Positions 29,379 through 38,292 of a stretch of 64,000 nt of DNA are shown in pieces; within the stretch, counting starts at the first letter, position 1; every line of letters begins with the position of its first letter. The stretch is from Kribbella soli (GTDB lineage Bacteria; Actinomycetota; Actinomycetes; Propionibacteriales; Kribbellaceae). Where the stretch lies: positions 1 to 64,000 of the forward strand of contig NZ_SJJZ01000004.1 of assembly GCF_004331345.1 (NCBI RefSeq). Direction: 5' to 3'. Below the pieces are notes generated by a model that worked only from the letters and a program-made list of their open reading frames with translations, did no database searches and was not told the origin of the DNA. The translations under genes were made by a program, and so were the position numbers.

Positions 29379-30258
29379 GGGCACGCGTCCGCAGCCGGGG
29401 ATTGAGCACACTCTCCAAAGCCCTTCCACACAAGGTGAACGCCATCACCACCGTCACGATGCACAGACCCGGCAAGAGGATGTACCACCATGCGCCGGCA
29501 GTCGCCGCACCCCAGTCGTACGACCCACGCAGCATCGTCCCCCACGAGGTCTTGTTCGCGCTCACCCCGAGGAACGCCAGCGTCGACTCGGTGACGATCG
29601 CGCTCGCCACCTCGAGCGTCGTACTTGCCAAGAGCAACGGCGCGACGTTCGGCAGCACGTGCCGCGTCGTGATGTGCCAGTGACCGGCGCCGAGAGCCCA
29701 GGAACGTTCGATGTACGGGCGTGCCTCGACGGCTAACGTTTGCGCACGGATCAACCGAGCGGTCGACGGCCAGGACGTCACGCCGATCGCGACGATGATC
29801 GTCGCAGTGGAACCGCCCAGGATCGCGGCCAGGACGAGCGCGGTGACCAGCGACGGGAGCACCAGGAACCAGTCGGTCACCCGCAGGATCACCGCACCGA
29901 TCCAGCCCCGGAAATGCCCGGCCGCGATCCCGAGCACGGTTCCGATCACCATGCTCAGCAGTGCCGCGAGGAACCCGATCAGCAGCGAGGTCCTGGACCC
30001 CCACCAGATCATCAGCAACACCGACCGCCCCGACTCGTCCGTCCCCAACGGATCGTCGAGACTCGGCGGCGCCATCTTCGCCCCGGTGCCGCTCACCACG
30101 TTCGTCACGCTGGAGTCGATGAAGAGCGGCGCTACCAGTGCTAGCACTACGGCAACGGCGAGAATCACCAATCCGACGACGCCGGAAGGATGCGTGCGGA
30201 AATCCGCCCAGAACCTTCCGATCGCGCGCCGTCGACGTACCCAGGTCACGTTGCTCAT
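29371..30258 (-). CDS. Oligopeptide/dipeptide ABC transporter permease (DppC type)
   Basis: The 295-residue permease has about six helices, the N-terminal DppC-type domain (WADFRTHPSGVVGLVILAV) with extracellular loop PPSLDDPLGTDESGRSV, and the EAA loop YIERSWALGAGHWHI followed by TRHVLPN. The ATG overlaps the upstream permease stop (ATGA). The longer open frame above it is a shadow. Confidence 0.93.
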   Translation of the reverse strand: MSNVTWVRRRRAIGRFWADFRTHPSGVVGLVILAVAVVLALVAPLFIDSSVTNVVSGTGAKMAPPSLDDPLGTDESGRSVLLMIWWGSRTSLLIGFLAALLSMVIGTVLGIAAGHFRGWIGAVILRVTDWFLVLPSLVTALVLAAILGGSTATIIVAIGVTSWPSTARLIRAQTLAVEARPYIERSWALGAGHWHITTRHVLPNVAPLLLASTTLEVASAIVTESTLAFLGVSANKTSWGTMLRGSYDWGAATAGAWWYILLPGLCIVTVVMAFTLCGRALESVLNPRLRTRAHA

Positions 30259-31274
30259 GCTGACCTCACCCGCGGGTCCAGCACGTGGTACACCACGTCT
30301 GCCAACGTGTTCATCAGGATCACCGACACCGTGATCAGCAGGAACGTCCCCTGCATCAACGTGAAGTCCGGCACCCGGATCGCCTCGTAGAACAGCTGCC
30401 CGAGCCCCGGCCAGCTGAAGATCGCCTCGACCGTCACGGCACCCCCGACCACGAACCCGATCCGCATGAACACCAACGTCACGGTCGGCAGCAGCGCATT
30501 CGGTACGGCGTGCTTGCGCCGGATGTCGTCGTCGCGCAAACCCTTCGCCCGCGCCGTCGTGACGTAGTCCTGCCCGACCTCGTCGATCACGGACGACCGC
30601 ATCACCAGCAGGTACTGCGCGTAGACGACCGCGACCAGCGTCAGGCACGGCAGCACCATGTGCTGCGCGACATCCAGTACGCCGGCCAACCCGTCCGGCT
30701 TGTCGACGCTCGAGCTCCCGCGGGTTGGGAAGATCCCCGGAATCGGACCGATTCCGGCCGCGAACACCATCAACAGCAGCAGCCCGAGCCAGAACGTCGG
30801 CACCGACCACAGCACCAGCGAGATGGCGGTTGACACCTTGTCGAACCTACTTCCGGGCTTCCATCCGGCCCGTGCGCCCTGCCAGAGGCCGAAGCTCACC
30901 GCGATCACCAGCGCCGTGCCGGTGAGCAGCAGCGTCGCCCCGATCCGCTCGCCGATCAGGTCGAGGACAGGCCGCTTGTACTCGTACGAGACCCCGAGGT
31001 CGAACCGCAGCGTCCGACCCACGAAATGCAGGAACTGCTCGGGAATCGACTTGTCCAACCCGAGCCGCGCACGCTCCAGGTCCAGCTGCTCCGGAGTCAT
31101 GTTCCGGCCCTGCGCGAGCGCCCGGACCGGGTCGCCCGGCAGCAACCGGAACAGGAAGAACGTCGCGACGATCACCATCGCGATGCTGAGCAACGCCCCG
31201 CCCACCTTGGTCGCCGCGTAACGCAGCAAACCATGGCGGACCGGCGTCTGCTCCAGCTCTTCTACAGCGGTCAT
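30255..31274 (-). CDS. Oligopeptide/dipeptide ABC transporter permease (DppB type)
   Basis: The 339-residue permease starts with the hallmark of DppB proteins, a first helix (VGGALLSIAMVIVATFFLFR) followed by LLPGDPVRALA. The coupling loop is DYVTTARAKGLRDDDIRRKHAVPNALLP. Its ribosome site and ATG lie inside a large hairpin (31269-31359), which probably lowers its translation relative to the binding protein gene upstream. Confidence 0.94.
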   Translation of the reverse strand: MTAVEELEQTPVRHGLLRYAATKVGGALLSIAMVIVATFFLFRLLPGDPVRALAQGRNMTPEQLDLERARLGLDKSIPEQFLHFVGRTLRFDLGVSYEYKRPVLDLIGERIGATLLLTGTALVIAVSFGLWQGARAGWKPGSRFDKVSTAISLVLWSVPTFWLGLLLLMVFAAGIGPIPGIFPTRGSSSVDKPDGLAGVLDVAQHMVLPCLTLVAVVYAQYLLVMRSSVIDEVGQDYVTTARAKGLRDDDIRRKHAVPNALLPTVTLVFMRIGFVVGGAVTVEAIFSWPGLGQLFYEAIRVPDFTLMQGTFLLITVSVILMNTLADVVYHVLDPRVRSA

Positions 31275-31359
31275 GGGGCCTCCCGTCCTGGACTGAGGAG
31301 CGGAGGGAGCGAAGCGACCGGAGCGACGAGGGAAGGACGGGAGTTACAGCCCCATGACC
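31269..31359 (-). promoter_or_regulatory. Long intergenic hairpin masking the permease start
   Basis: Two consecutive arms pair: 31269-31279 with 31349-31359 (11 bp) and 31280-31289 with 31334-31343 (10 bp). A 5-nt bulge and a 44-nt loop rich in GGAGCG-like repeats complete it. In the mRNA the permease ribosome site (GGGAGG) and ATG are inside the stem. It may also protect or terminate the abundant binding-protein message. Confidence 0.65.
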
Positions 31360-31392
31360 CGACGCGCCGGAGGCGCGGCCATGACACAGTGG

Positions 31393-33192
31393 TCATTCGC
31401 GCTCGTCGGCGGCGCTGCTGCTGCGGCGACGCAGTACGAAGAAGCCCGCGAGTGCGAGTACGACGACTCCGCCCGCGACGCCCGCGATCACGCCGCCGTT
31501 CGACCCACCTTCGTCGACCGACGCGCCGTCCTTCGACACCGCCTCGAGCGTGTAGAACGGCCAGTACCCGGAACCGCCGTACAGCAGGCCCTTGTCCTCC
31601 GGGATCGGCGTGATGCTGGCGATCCGGTCCTTGCGGTAGCCCTCGAGGTCGTTCGGGTAGTAGAGCGCGATCACCGGAGCGTCGGTGTAGAGCCTTTCCT
31701 CCATTTTCTTGATCGTTTCCGCGCGCTTTCCGCGGTCGAGTTCCTTCTGCTGCTCCAGATACAAGCTCTCGTACGACGGGTCGCAGTAGAACGACTCGGT
31801 GCCGCCGCCCTTGCCGTCCGCCCCCGGACGCCGGCTGCACAGGTGCGTACCGAGCACCTCCTCCGGGTCCGGGTTCACCGACCAGCCGCTGATCGCGATG
31901 TCGAAGAGTGCCGTCGTACCGGTCTCCTCGGTGAACTTGCTGGAGTCGAGCCGCTTGGTGGTCAGCGTGATGCCGATCTCCTTGTACCAGCCGGTCAGGT
32001 ACTCGGCGAGCTTGTCCTCGATCGGGGTGTCGGTGTGGATGCTGAACCGGAACTGCAGTTTCCGCGACCCGTCCGGCATCGTCCGGACGCCGTCCGGGCC
32101 CTTCTTGTACCCCGCGTCGTCGAGGATCTTGTTCGCCTTCGCGAGGTCGAACGTGACCTTCTCGGCGCCGCCCGCCTCCCAGAAGAAGTCCTTGTACAGC
32201 GGCGGAATGATCGATCCGTCGGCCGGTTTCGCCAGCCCGCCCTGGACCTCGTCGACCAGCTTCTGCTTGTCGATCGCGTAGTGCAGCGCGGTCCGCACCT
32301 TCGGGTCCTTCAGCGCCGGATGCCCGTCGCCGATCGGCTTGTCGTCACTGGTCGTCGCGCCGTGGTTGATCTGCAGGTACGTCGCGCGCCGGCCCTGCGT
32401 GTTCCACTGGACGATGTTGTCGTCGCCCTTCAGCGACTCGAAGTCCGGCGGGTTCAGCCGGCCGATCAGGTCGATGTCACCCTTCTTCAGGCCGACGATC
32501 GAGGCCGCGGGGTTGTCGTAGAAGATGATCTGCAGCTCGTCGATCTTCGGACGCCCGCGCCAGTAGTCCGGGTTCGCCTCCAGCCGGACGAACTGGTCCT
32601 TCTTGTGCTCCACCGCGACGTACGGTCCGCTGCCGACGGTCGGGTACACCTCGGCCTCGTACTTCGAGATGTCCTTGACCTTCTCCCAGACGTGCTTGGG
32701 CATGATCGGCACCGGGTTGTCGAGCATCGACGCCTGCGGGGCCTTGAGCTTGATGGTCAGCTCCTGGCCGTTCGCGGTGACACTCTGGAAGTTCTCCACC
32801 GCCGGCCCGTTGCCCGTCTTCGCGCCGTCGTCGGTCATCATCTTGTTGAACGTCCAGGCCGCGTCGTCGGCGGTGATCGGCTGCCCGTCCGACCACTTCG
32901 CCTGACGGATCTTGAACGTCCAGGTCAGCCCGTCCGGCGACGTCGTCCAGGACTCGGCCAGATCCGGGCTGGGCTGCAGCGTCTTCGAGTCCGGCACCGT
33001 GAGGAAGCCGTAGATCATCCGCTGGATCGACCCCGTCACCAGCCGGACGGCGAGGAACGGGTTCATCGAGTCGACCGACTGGGTCACCCCGATCTTGATG
33101 ACCTTCTTCGGCGCCGGATCGGCCGCCATCGCCGTACCCGGCACTGCCGCCAGCAGACACAACGCCGCCAGCACCGCCAACAACTTCCTCAT
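31393..33192 (-). CDS. Peptide ABC transporter substrate-binding protein, C-terminally membrane-anchored
   Basis: The 599-residue family 5 solute-binding protein has a classical Sec signal (MRKLLAVLAALCLLAAVPG, then TAMAADPAPKK) without a lipobox Cys. The body has typical motifs: SVDSMNPFLAVRLVTGSIQRM, SPDLAESWTTSPDGLTWTF, KWSDGQPITADDAAWTF. Instead of a lipid anchor it ends with a Gly-rich segment and a transmembrane helix (VIAGVAGGVVVLALAGFFVL) followed by RRRSSS, so it is held in the membrane at the C terminus. It is the first gene of the importer operon and presumably binds peptides or related solutes. Confidence 0.93.
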   Translation of the reverse strand: MRKLLAVLAALCLLAAVPGTAMAADPAPKKVIKIGVTQSVDSMNPFLAVRLVTGSIQRMIYGFLTVPDSKTLQPSPDLAESWTTSPDGLTWTFKIRQAKWSDGQPITADDAAWTFNKMMTDDGAKTGNGPAVENFQSVTANGQELTIKLKAPQASMLDNPVPIMPKHVWEKVKDISKYEAEVYPTVGSGPYVAVEHKKDQFVRLEANPDYWRGRPKIDELQIIFYDNPAASIVGLKKGDIDLIGRLNPPDFESLKGDDNIVQWNTQGRRATYLQINHGATTSDDKPIGDGHPALKDPKVRTALHYAIDKQKLVDEVQGGLAKPADGSIIPPLYKDFFWEAGGAEKVTFDLAKANKILDDAGYKKGPDGVRTMPDGSRKLQFRFSIHTDTPIEDKLAEYLTGWYKEIGITLTTKRLDSSKFTEETGTTALFDIAISGWSVNPDPEEVLGTHLCSRRPGADGKGGGTESFYCDPSYESLYLEQQKELDRGKRAETIKKMEERLYTDAPVIALYYPNDLEGYRKDRIASITPIPEDKGLLYGGSGYWPFYTLEAVSKDGASVDEGGSNGGVIAGVAGGVVVLALAGFFVLRRRSSSAADERE

Positions 33193-33362
33193 TGGGCCGC
33201 CCCACCTTCAGCTGATGTTGGTGTTTGGGGAAGAACCCACACCAGCAAGCACCACCCTGTCAACAAGATACGAAACTTTGTCACCCCGAAGTAACCTTCT
33301 TACCGCAGCCCCGCCGAAATACGAGGGACAGAACAGGCGCACGAAGGTAGCCTCACGAAGCC

Positions 33363-34229
33363 ATGGAGATGCCCGAGGTCACGCGTGCGATCGCAGTTGC
33401 GACTTCGGTCGCCGCATCGCTCGATCTGCCGGCGAACGACGCAGTCGTTCTCCACAACTCGAACAAGCTGGCGCTGCGCCTGACGCCATGCGACGTCTTT
33501 GCCCGGGTCGCGCCTGTGGGGCAAGAGGTTGCACAGTTCGAGATCGAGCTCGCGCAACGGCTCGCCGAGATCGGATCTCCGGTGGCCGCCTTGGACCCTC
33601 GGGTGGACCCGCACGTGTACACGCGCGATGGATTCGCAGTGACCCTGTGGACCTACTACGAGCCCGTGACACCTCACGTCTCACCGGTCGACTACGCCAA
33701 GGCGCTCGAGCAACTGCACGCCGGCATGTGCAAGGTCGATATGGCGAGTCCACACTTCTCGGATCGAATCGCCGAGGCGGAAGAGATCGTCGCCAACCCG
33801 AGCCTCTCGCCGGAGCTTCCCGACGCGGACCGCGTGTTCCTCGGCGACAGGCTCCGAAGCCTGCGTCGGGCGATCGACGACCGCGGCGCACCGGAGCAAC
33901 TGCTCCACGGCGAACCGCATCCAGGCAATGTGCTCAATACGAAGAACGGCGCGTTGTTCATCGACTTCGAGACGTGTTGTCGCGGACCCGTCGAGTTCGA
34001 TCTCGCCCATGTTCCCGAGGCGGTCTGCGAGCACTACCCGGGCGTTGACCAAGGACTGCTGGACGAGTGCCGGCAGCTCGTGCTCGCGATGGTCGCAGCG
34101 TGGCGTTGGGACATTGGCGACCAGTTCCCGAACGGGAGGTGGTTCGGAGAGGAGTTCCTGCGCACGCTACGCGCGGGCCCTCCCTGGCCAACCCTCGACG
34201 AGATGAGCAAGCGAGCGGACGCTCTGTAG
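33363..34229 (+). CDS. Aminoglycoside phosphotransferase-family protein
   Basis: The 288-residue protein has an APH/choline kinase fold: N-lobe strand LALRLTPCDVFARVAP, catalytic loop LLHGEPHPGNVL (Glu in place of the usual Asp in HxDxxxxN) and the metal-binding segment ALFIDFETCCRGPVEFDLAH. Such proteins phosphorylate small alcohols or aminoglycosides; the substrate here is not predictable. The replaced loop acid weakens any resistance claim. It is separated from the peptide importer by 170 bp, divergent. A decayed MFS transporter fragment follows. Confidence 0.85.
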   Translation: MEMPEVTRAIAVATSVAASLDLPANDAVVLHNSNKLALRLTPCDVFARVAPVGQEVAQFEIELAQRLAEIGSPVAALDPRVDPHVYTRDGFAVTLWTYYEPVTPHVSPVDYAKALEQLHAGMCKVDMASPHFSDRIAEAEEIVANPSLSPELPDADRVFLGDRLRSLRRAIDDRGAPEQLLHGEPHPGNVLNTKNGALFIDFETCCRGPVEFDLAHVPEAVCEHYPGVDQGLLDECRQLVLAMVAAWRWDIGDQFPNGRWFGEEFLRTLRAGPPWPTLDEMSKRADAL

Positions 34230-34249
34230 AAATCACCGAAGACCATGTG

Positions 34250-34365
34250 AAAGCGGCAAGACCTGACCGGCAACGTGTTCGGTTCTTGACCGGATGGTCG
34301 ATCAGCATGGCCGGCGGCGCCATGTCACCAGTAGCGCTCGCTTTCGGCGTACTCGACAATTGGCA
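34250..34365 (+). pseudogene. Fragment of an MFS transporter N terminus
   Basis: One reading frame encodes VRFLTGWSISMAGGAMSPVA followed by LAFGVLDNW, closely like the first transmembrane helix of major facilitator transporters (usually RxLWxGQxISxLGxxMxPVALAFAVLD). The frame then loses similarity and runs into unrelated residues. No helix 2-12 sequence follows. I read this as a truncated remnant, possibly once linked to the upstream phosphotransferase. Confidence 0.55.
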
Positions 34366-35070
34366 GCCGAGACGTGGAGATGGCGCCCGACGAACGGGCG
34401 GGTCGCGGGGCCTGGCATCTGAACTGGTGCCGTTGCACAGGAAATAGCAGGTCTCCACCCACCGCTTCCCGTCCCCACTCACCACGTCCTGTCTCCACCC
34501 ACCACGGACGCCGGTGCCCCATCAGGCCCGCCCGGTTCGCCGATCGTGTGCGGCTCGACGGGTAGAGCACCAGCGAGACACCGTACGCACGACCACAATC
34601 ACGCACAGGTGCACTACCCAGCCAACCGACACCTCCTGTCCAAACGGCACACCCCGCCCTCCACAACGCCACCCCAAGCACATCAACAGCGCTTCCTCGA
34701 GTCGTGGGTTTCGGCGGCCAAACGTCGCCTCGATCCACGACTCGCGATCCCGGGGACCAACCAAACGCCACGACTCGGCGTGATGCCCGACGAGCTGTAC
34801 CCGTTCGGCGGCGGAGGCCGGCGCACTCGTTCGAGGTGGTTCGCTGGCGGGTTGTTTCACCGCTGGCGTGCAGCAACCCGCCAGCAGCACCACAACCCGC
34901 CAGTCGCACAACACCACCCGGCCGCCTGCGCAACACTCGGCGGCTCCGCGCCGACCCGGACCTCGACGGGCGCGGACGCGCCGCCCTCACCACACGCCGC
35001 CCTCACCACGCCCCGCTCACCGGCATCCGTCCTCCGGGCCACATCCGCTCTCCGCGCCACCAGTTGCCAG
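34366..35070. other. Gene-free stretch with short repeats and strand-asymmetric composition
   Basis: I see no recognisable protein here; the open frames lack homology-like motifs. The plus strand is rich in A and C and poor in G (for example 34570-34690). Repeated words include CCACGACTCG at 34735 and 34768 with its complement CGAGTCGTGG at 34698, and GTCTCCACCCACC-type units around 34451 and 34491. A decayed region or a structured RNA are both possible. Confidence 0.4.
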
Positions 35071-35077
35071 AATGGGC

Positions 35078-35103
35078 TTGACTACACGATCGTGTAGTAG
35101 TTT
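35078..35103 (+). promoter_or_regulatory. TetR operator and promoter
   Basis: A perfect 18-bp palindrome, ACTACACGATCGTGTAGT (35081-35098), overlaps a TTGACT -35 (35078-35083). It lies 33 bp before the tetR ATG. No other perfect long palindrome is nearby. This is the expected autorepression site for the TetR-ABC exporter operon. Confidence 0.75.
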
Positions 35104-35131
35104 GCTTTTGTGTGTAGGGAGAGGAGTTGGG

Positions 35132-35734
35132 ATGGAGCGACCGGCGGATGATCTGACGGCTCGGGCGCGGATTCGGGATGCGGCGATCCGGTTGTTCGGG
35201 GAGCGTGGGATCGAGGGGGCCTCGATCCGGGACATCGCGGCCGAGGCGGGGGTGTCGTCGGGGCTGGTGCGGCATCACTTCGGGTCGAAGGAGTCGTTGC
35301 GCGAGGCGTGTGACCGGTATGCGAAGGAGCGGATGCTCCAGATCGGCGCCGAGCTCACGCAGGACCACGACCTCACCGGGCTCGATCCGCTGGCGCTGCA
35401 CCCGGTGGCGTTCCCGCTGCAGCTCTACATCGTGCGTTCGATGATGGACGGTTCGGAGACGGCGACCGCGCTCTTCCTCGAGGGCGTCGACGCGGTCGAG
35501 GAGTGGACCACCAGTTACGGCATCAACCCCAAGGACCGGCGCGGGTACGCCGCTGCGCTGGCTGCGATCAAGCTGAGCGTGTTCGTGTTCCGCGACCAGG
35601 TCTCGAAGGCGCTCGGCGAGGACATCACCACCCTGGCTGGCTACAACCGGATCGGGCAGGCCTTGATGGAGGTCTTCACGATCCCGCTGCTCACCCAGGA
35701 ACAACTCGACAACATGCGGAAACAGGAGAAGTGA
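35132..35734 (+). CDS. TetR family transcriptional regulator
   Basis: The 200-residue repressor has the N-terminal helix-turn-helix ([20 protein letters not shown], then [22 protein letters not shown]) and a helical ligand domain that includes the C-terminal TetR-like segment [20 protein letters not shown]. The ATG at 35132 follows GAGAGGAG. It precedes an ATPase and an ABC-2-type permease with tight spacing, so it most likely controls an efflux operon and responds to its substrate. Confidence 0.93.
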   Translation: MERPADDLTARARIRDAAIRLFGERGIEGASIRDIAAEAGVSSGLVRHHFGSKESLREACDRYAKERMLQIGAELTQDHDLTGLDPLALHPVAFPLQLYIVRSMMDGSETATALFLEGVDAVEEWTTSYGINPKDRRGYAAALAAIKLSVFVFRDQVSKALGEDITTLAGYNRIGQALMEVFTIPLLTQEQLDNMRKQEK

Positions 35735-35736
35735 TC

Positions 35737-36633
35737 ATGCCGGCTGCGATCAGCACGGAAGGTCTGGTCAAGCGGTTCGGGCGTACGCACGCCCTGGACG
35801 GTCTCGACCTCGCGGTGCGAACCGGTGAGGTGCACGGGTTCCTCGGCCCGAACGGCGCGGGGAAGACCACCACCATTCGCATTCTGCTCGGAATGACCCG
35901 CGCGGACGAAGGTACGACGCGGGTCCTGGACGGTGACCCGTGGTCCGACGCGACCGAGCTGCATCGGCGGCTCGCGTACGTGCCGGGCGACGTGACGCTG
36001 TGGCCGAACCTGTCCGGCGGCGAGGCGATCGACCTGCTCGGCCGGATGCGCGGCGGCGTGGACAAGAAACGTAAGGCCGAGCTGCTGGAGCGTTTCGACC
36101 TCGATCCGCGGAAGAAGGCACGCGCGTACTCGAAGGGCAATCGGCAGAAGGTCGCGCTGGTCGCCGCGTTCGCGTCCGACGTCGAACTGCTGCTCCTCGA
36201 CGAGCCGACCTCCGGGCTGGATCCGTTGATGGAGGAGATCTTCCGCGAGGTCGTGCAGGAGATCAGCGACCGCGACGGCCGGACCGTGCTGCTGTCCAGC
36301 CACATCCTGTCCGAGGTCGAGGCGCTGTGCGATCGGGTCACGATCATCCGGGCCGGCCGCGCCGTGGAGAGCGGCACGCTGAACGAGCTGCGCCACCTCA
36401 CCCGGACGTCGATCCAGGCCGAGCTCGTCGGCCCGATGGACGGTCTGGCCCAGCTGAACGGCGTCCACGATCTGCAGGTCGACGACGGCCGCGTCCGCTT
36501 CGACGTCGACACGGACGAGATCAACCCGGTACTGCGACGGCTGACCGAGATCGGCGTACGGAGTCTGGTCAGCCAGCCGCCGTCGCTGGAGGAACTGTTC
36601 CTGCGGCTGTACGAACCCGAGGCCGTGAAATGA
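35737..36633 (+). CDS. ABC exporter ATPase
   Basis: The 298-residue ATPase has Walker [13 protein letters not shown], a DrrA-like signature [14 protein letters not shown], Walker [14 protein letters not shown] and switch region [15 protein letters not shown]. The C-terminal domain resembles antibiotic exporters. The signature YSKGNRQK replaces LSGGQ, as is usual in this exporter branch. ATG 35737 sits 2 bp after the tetR stop with AGGAGAAG upstream. It overlaps the permease by ATGA. Confidence 0.93.
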   Translation: MPAAISTEGLVKRFGRTHALDGLDLAVRTGEVHGFLGPNGAGKTTTIRILLGMTRADEGTTRVLDGDPWSDATELHRRLAYVPGDVTLWPNLSGGEAIDLLGRMRGGVDKKRKAELLERFDLDPRKKARAYSKGNRQKVALVAAFASDVELLLLDEPTSGLDPLMEEIFREVVQEISDRDGRTVLLSSHILSEVEALCDRVTIIRAGRAVESGTLNELRHLTRTSIQAELVGPMDGLAQLNGVHDLQVDDGRVRFDVDTDEINPVLRRLTEIGVRSLVSQPPSLEELFLRLYEPEAVK

Positions 36634-38216
36634 AGTCGCTGGCGGGTACCGGCGGCCTGATCCGGCTGATTCTGCGCCGCGACCGTGTCGTACTGCCGTT
36701 GTGGATCGTGCTGCTCGTAGCGATCTCGGTCAGCTACGTGCAGGAGTACGGCGACCTGTTCCCGACGCCGGAGTCGCGGGTCAAGTACGCGAGCAACGTC
36801 GGCTTCATCACCTTGTACGGCGAGCTTTCCGGACCGAGCCTGGGTGAGTTCGTCACCTGGCGGCTCGGGTTCGTACCGGTGATGGTCGGTCTGATCAGCC
36901 TGCTCACGGTGATCCGGCACACCCGCGTCGAGGAGGAGTCCGGGCGGCGCGAGTTGCTCGGGGCAACCGTCGTCGGGCGGCACGCGCAGCTCGCGGCGGC
37001 CCTCGCCACGACCCTCGGCGCGAACCTCGTGCTCGCCGTGCTGCTTGCCCTCGGCATGCACAGCCAAGATCTTCCGCTGTCCGGATCGATTGCCATCGGC
37101 ATCGTCTATGCGGGCACCGGCTGGTTCTTCGCGGCCGTCGGCGCCGTCGCGGCGCAGCTGACCGCGAGTGCCGGGACAGCACGCGGCATCGCGATCGGCG
37201 TACTCGGTGGAGCCTATGTACTACGGGCCGCCGGTGACACCAGTGCGCACACGGACGGCCCACTCGCGTGGTTGTCGCACCTGTCCCCGATCGCCTGGGC
37301 CCAGCGGATCCGCCCGTACGCCGACAACCGTTGGTGGCTGGGCATCGTGATCCTCGCATCGACCGTTGCGCTCATCACGATCGCCTTCCAACTCGCCGTA
37401 CGGCGGGACGTCGGCGCCGGCCTGCTCCCCGATCGGCTCGGGCCCGCGGACGGCACCATGGGGTCGCCGCTCGCCCTGGCCTGGCGTCTGCACCGCGGCC
37501 TGCTCGCCGCGTGGACGGTCGGATTCGCCTTGCTGGGCTTGCTTTTCGGCGGTGTCGCCGAGGGTGTCGGCGACATGATGCGCGACGACCCGAGCATCCA
37601 GGAGATGTTCCAGCGGATGGGCGGCGCGGCCGGGTTGATCGACTCGTTCCTGGCCGGTGTGATGACGCTCGTCGGCCTGATCGCCTCGGCGTACGCCGTC
37701 CAGGCGACGTTGCGGCTGCGGGTCGAGGAGAGCAGCGGACGGGCCGAGCCGGTGCTGGCGACCGCGACGAGCCGTTGGCAGTGGGCGGCGAGCCACCTCG
37801 TGTTCAGCCTGCTGGGGCCGGCCGTCGCACTGCTGGCGGCGGGAGTCGCAGAGGGGCTTGCGTACGGCGTGGCGATCGGCGATGTGGGCGGACAGCTGCC
37901 GCGACTGATCGGTGCGGCGCTCGCCCAGTTGCCGGCCGTGTGGGTGCTGGCCGCGATCGCGATCGCGATCTTCGGGTTCTTCCCCCAGGCCTCGATGGCG
38001 TCCTGGGCCGGGCCGACGGTGTGCATCCTGATCGGGCTGGTAAGCGCCGGGGTCAGCACAGCCGGCTGGATCCGCGACATCTCGCCGTTCACGCATCTGC
38101 CCTCGCTCCCCGGCGGATCGGCACAAGCCGCTCCGTTCCTGGTCCTCCTCGCGATCGCGCTCGTCATCGGCCTCGCCGGCCTGGTCGGCCTGCGCCGGAG
38201 GGATCTGCCGGCGTAG
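36630..38216 (+). CDS. ABC exporter permease (polyketide/tetronasin-type)
   Basis: The 528-residue permease has about twelve helices in two repeated halves; each half has a conserved RxEEESGR-like element ([20 protein letters not shown] and [20 protein letters not shown]). This duplication is the hallmark of TnrB-type polyketide antibiotic exporters. With the ATPase it should export a hydrophobic compound, probably one sensed by the TetR protein. Confidence 0.9.
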   Translation: MKSLAGTGGLIRLILRRDRVVLPLWIVLLVAISVSYVQEYGDLFPTPESRVKYASNVGFITLYGELSGPSLGEFVTWRLGFVPVMVGLISLLTVIRHTRVEEESGRRELLGATVVGRHAQLAAALATTLGANLVLAVLLALGMHSQDLPLSGSIAIGIVYAGTGWFFAAVGAVAAQLTASAGTARGIAIGVLGGAYVLRAAGDTSAHTDGPLAWLSHLSPIAWAQRIRPYADNRWWLGIVILASTVALITIAFQLAVRRDVGAGLLPDRLGPADGTMGSPLALAWRLHRGLLAAWTVGFALLGLLFGGVAEGVGDMMRDDPSIQEMFQRMGGAAGLIDSFLAGVMTLVGLIASAYAVQATLRLRVEESSGRAEPVLATATSRWQWAASHLVFSLLGPAVALLAAGVAEGLAYGVAIGDVGGQLPRLIGAALAQLPAVWVLAAIAIAIFGFFPQASMASWAGPTVCILIGLVSAGVSTAGWIRDISPFTHLPSLPGGSAQAAPFLVLLAIALVIGLAGLVGLRRRDLPA

Positions 38217-38292
38217 AGCGTTCCGTGACCAGCTGAAGCAGTACGCGCCGGAGGTCACGATCCCGACCGCCGGCACGGACAGGCAAAAACGG

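Noticed and set aside
31354-33294. Long plus-strand open frame opposite the peptide-binding protein gene
   Set aside because: It is an Arg/Val-rich shadow frame without a ribosome site or family motif.
34551-34620. GGTAGAGCAC, like a tRNA D-arm
   Set aside because: No T-arm or acceptor pairing was found within 90 bases on either strand.
34522-34917. Minus-strand frame with a lipobox-like VVVLLAGC start
   Set aside because: The rest has no family motif and no ribosome site, and the region has repeat structure and skewed composition; chance is more likely.
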